Shown: positions 62,605 through 64,000 of the stretch, one piece after another
How positions within the stretch are numbered: position 1 is the stretch's first letter
Layout: each line of letters opens with the position of its first letter
Assembly (NCBI RefSeq): GCF_003076635.1
Contig: NZ_QDKG01000002.1
Location: 248,001 to 312,000 of the forward strand
Reading direction: 5' to 3'
Origin: Sphingobacterium corticibacter
GTDB lineage: Bacteria > Bacteroidota > Bacteroidia > Sphingobacteriales > Sphingobacteriaceae
DNA length: 64,000 nt
Program-made: the position numbers and the translations under genes
Notes under the pieces: model-generated
Database searches by the model: none
Told to the model about the DNA's origin: nothing
Seen by the model: only the letters and a program-made list of their open reading frames with translations

Positions 62605-64000
62605 ATGGCAAAACAGGTAAAATATAATGTTGAAGCGCGTGAAGCTCTGAAAAAAGGGGTAGATACGTTAGCAAATGCAGTAAAAGTAACGTTAGGACCA
62701 AAAGGTCGTAACGTCATTATCGAGAAAAAATTCGGTTCTCCAGCGATCACTAAAGATGGTGTAACAGTAGCAAAAGAAATCGAATTGAAAGACGCCGTGG
62801 AAAACATGGGCGCGCAAATGGTGAAAGAAGTGGCTTCTAAAACTGCTGACCAAGCAGGTGACGGAACGACTACTGCTACCGTATTGGCACAAGCAATCGT
62901 AGCGCCTGGTATCAAGTCGGTAGCGGCTGGTGCAAATCCAATGGACTTGAAACGCGGTATCGACAAAGCAGTTTCTGCAGTAGTAACTAACTTGCAGTCG
63001 CAATCTCAGGTTGTTGGCCAAGACAATAACAAAATCAAACAAGTAGCGTCTATCTCTGCTAACAACGATGAAGTGATCGGTTCGTTGATCGCACAAGCGA
63101 TGGAAAAAGTAGGTAATGATGGCGTGATCACGGTAGAAGAAGCAAAAGGTACGGAAACTGAAGTAAAAACAGTAGAAGGTATGCAGTTTGACCGTGGTTA
63201 TTTGTCTCCATATTTCGTGACCAACTCCGAAAAAATGGAAGCAGACTTAGAGAACCCATACATCTTGATCTACGACAAGAAAATCAGCAACATGAAAGAA
63301 TTGTTGCCAATCTTGGAGAAACAAGTACAAACCGGTAAACCATTGTTGATCATCGCCGAAGATTTAGATGGTGAAGCATTGGCTACTTTGGTGGTAAACA
63401 AAATCCGTGGTTCATTGAAAGTGGCTGCTGTAAAAGCACCAGGATTCGGTGATCGTCGTAAAGCGATGTTGGAAGATATTGCGATCTTGACTGGCGGTAC
63501 CGTTATTTCTGAAGAAAGAGGTTACAAATTGGAGAATGCTGAACTAGATATGCTAGGTCAAGCAGAGAAAGTGGTTATCGACAAAGATAATACTACTGTA
63601 ATCAACGGATCTGGAAACGGTGAAGAGATCAAAGCACGCGTAGGACAAATTCGTTCACAAATCGAAACAACTACTTCTGATTACGATCGTGAGAAATTGC
63701 AAGAGCGTTTAGCGAAGCTTTCTGGCGGTGTGGCTGTTCTTTACGTAGGTGCTACTACTGAAGTAGAGATGAAAGAGAAGAAAGATCGCGTAGACGATGC
63801 ATTGCATGCTACTCGTGCTGCCGTTGAAGAAGGTATCGTTGCTGGTGGTGGTGTTGCTTTCATCCGTGCAACAGAAGCGTTGAAAGACTTGAAAGGTGAT
63901 AACGAAGACGAGAACATTGGTATCGATATCATCCGCCGTGCAATCGAGGAGCCTCTTCGTCAGATCTGTTTCAACGCAGGTATCGAAGGTGCCGTAATCG
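62605..64000 (+). CDS. groEL: chaperonin GroEL, 5' part only
   Basis: Starts at ATG 62605 and runs off the window: 465 codons of about 545. Conserved segments are [34 protein letters not shown], the ATP-site [42 protein letters not shown] and the hinge region [13 protein letters not shown]. It forms the double-ring folding machine with GroES. Confidence 0.99.
   Translation, partial: MAKQVKYNVEAREALKKGVDTLANAVKVTLGPKGRNVIIEKKFGSPAITKDGVTVAKEIELKDAVENMGAQMVKEVASKTADQAGDGTTTATVLAQAIVAPGIKSVAAGANPMDLKRGIDKAVSAVVTNLQSQSQVVGQDNNKIKQVASISANNDEVIGSLIAQAMEKVGNDGVITVEEAKGTETEVKTVEGMQFDRGYLSPYFVTNSEKMEADLENPYILIYDKKISNMKELLPILEKQVQTGKPLLIIAEDLDGEALATLVVNKIRGSLKVAAVKAPGFGDRRKAMLEDIAILTGGTVISEERGYKLENAELDMLGQAEKVVIDKDNTTVINGSGNGEEIKARVGQIRSQIETTTSDYDREKLQERLAKLSGGVAVLYVGATTEVEMKEKKDRVDDALHATRAAVEEGIVAGGGVAFIRATEALKDLKGDNEDENIGIDIIRRAIEEPLRQICFNAGIEGAVI

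Overview
The window is chromosomal DNA of a Bacteroidota bacterium, most likely Sphingobacteriaceae (Sphingobacterium/Pedobacter-like). The support is a SusC/SusD outer-membrane pair, the futalosine-pathway enzyme MqnD, a Porin_10-type putative porin, a SerB-SerA-ACT chimera, a DUF1343 exo-muramidase, and many upstream regions carrying the Bacteroidota -7 promoter element TAnnTTTG, often with TTG or TTTG 18-23 nt further upstream. Most of the window is ordinary core genome. I see no insertion sequence, prophage, CRISPR array or rRNA operon. The only gene-free stretch above 300 bases (56025-56881) holds three tandem 223-bp repeats and a heptamer-based microrepeat.

Layout. 1-486: the end of an OmpR-type response regulator. 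499-4958: nicotinamidase, a TetR regulator, a GH3 (NagZ-like) enzyme and L-serine dehydratase, facing MqnD and a TIM-barrel isomerase (4955-6900). 7060-9587: TruA plus an ABC exporter, convergent with TrmB. 10435-14585: GDP-fucose synthase, a three-gene YtxH/holin-like/unknown envelope cassette and ComM. 14582-18420 (minus): RsfS, FtsH, LUD protein, rhomboid protease. 18466-22577: BirA, a split DsbD system, phosphofructokinase. 22681-28781 (minus): ROK regulator, SusC, SusD. 29001-29164: two tRNA-Val(TAC) genes.

29274-39747 (minus): a peptidoglycan or amino-sugar salvage block. It encodes a GHL10-family lipoprotein, NamZ-type exo-muramidase lipoprotein, MurQ etherase, a sodium:solute symporter, purine nucleoside phosphorylase, putative porin and a FUSC membrane protein. 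The order suggests a route for N-acetylmuramic acid from wall fragment to cytoplasm, although no sugar kinase is encoded in the window. 39913-44448: RidA, RecG, HflX, LipB. 44390-48433 (minus): exonuclease III, cyclophilin, a small unknown protein, LMW tyrosine phosphatase and DegP. 48647-56024: DapF, a SNF2 helicase, the SerB-SerA-ACT chimera, an SDR epimerase and an arginase-fold protein lacking several metal ligands. 56882-62087: gamma-glutamyltransferase, MFS exporter with a divergent HxlR regulator, ankyrin lipoprotein, MazG-like protein and D-aminoacyl-tRNA deacylase. 62287-64000: groES and the first 465 codons of groEL.

The most notable observations are the MurNAc-salvage gene order, the SerA remnant without a Rossmann domain, the ligand-poor arginase homologue, the 223-bp repeats, a shared lipoprotein leader at two unrelated genes, a promoter element inside a terminator loop, and a two-gene tRNA-Val array differing by one compensated base pair. 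All calls rest on reading the sequence. No database search or folding program was run.
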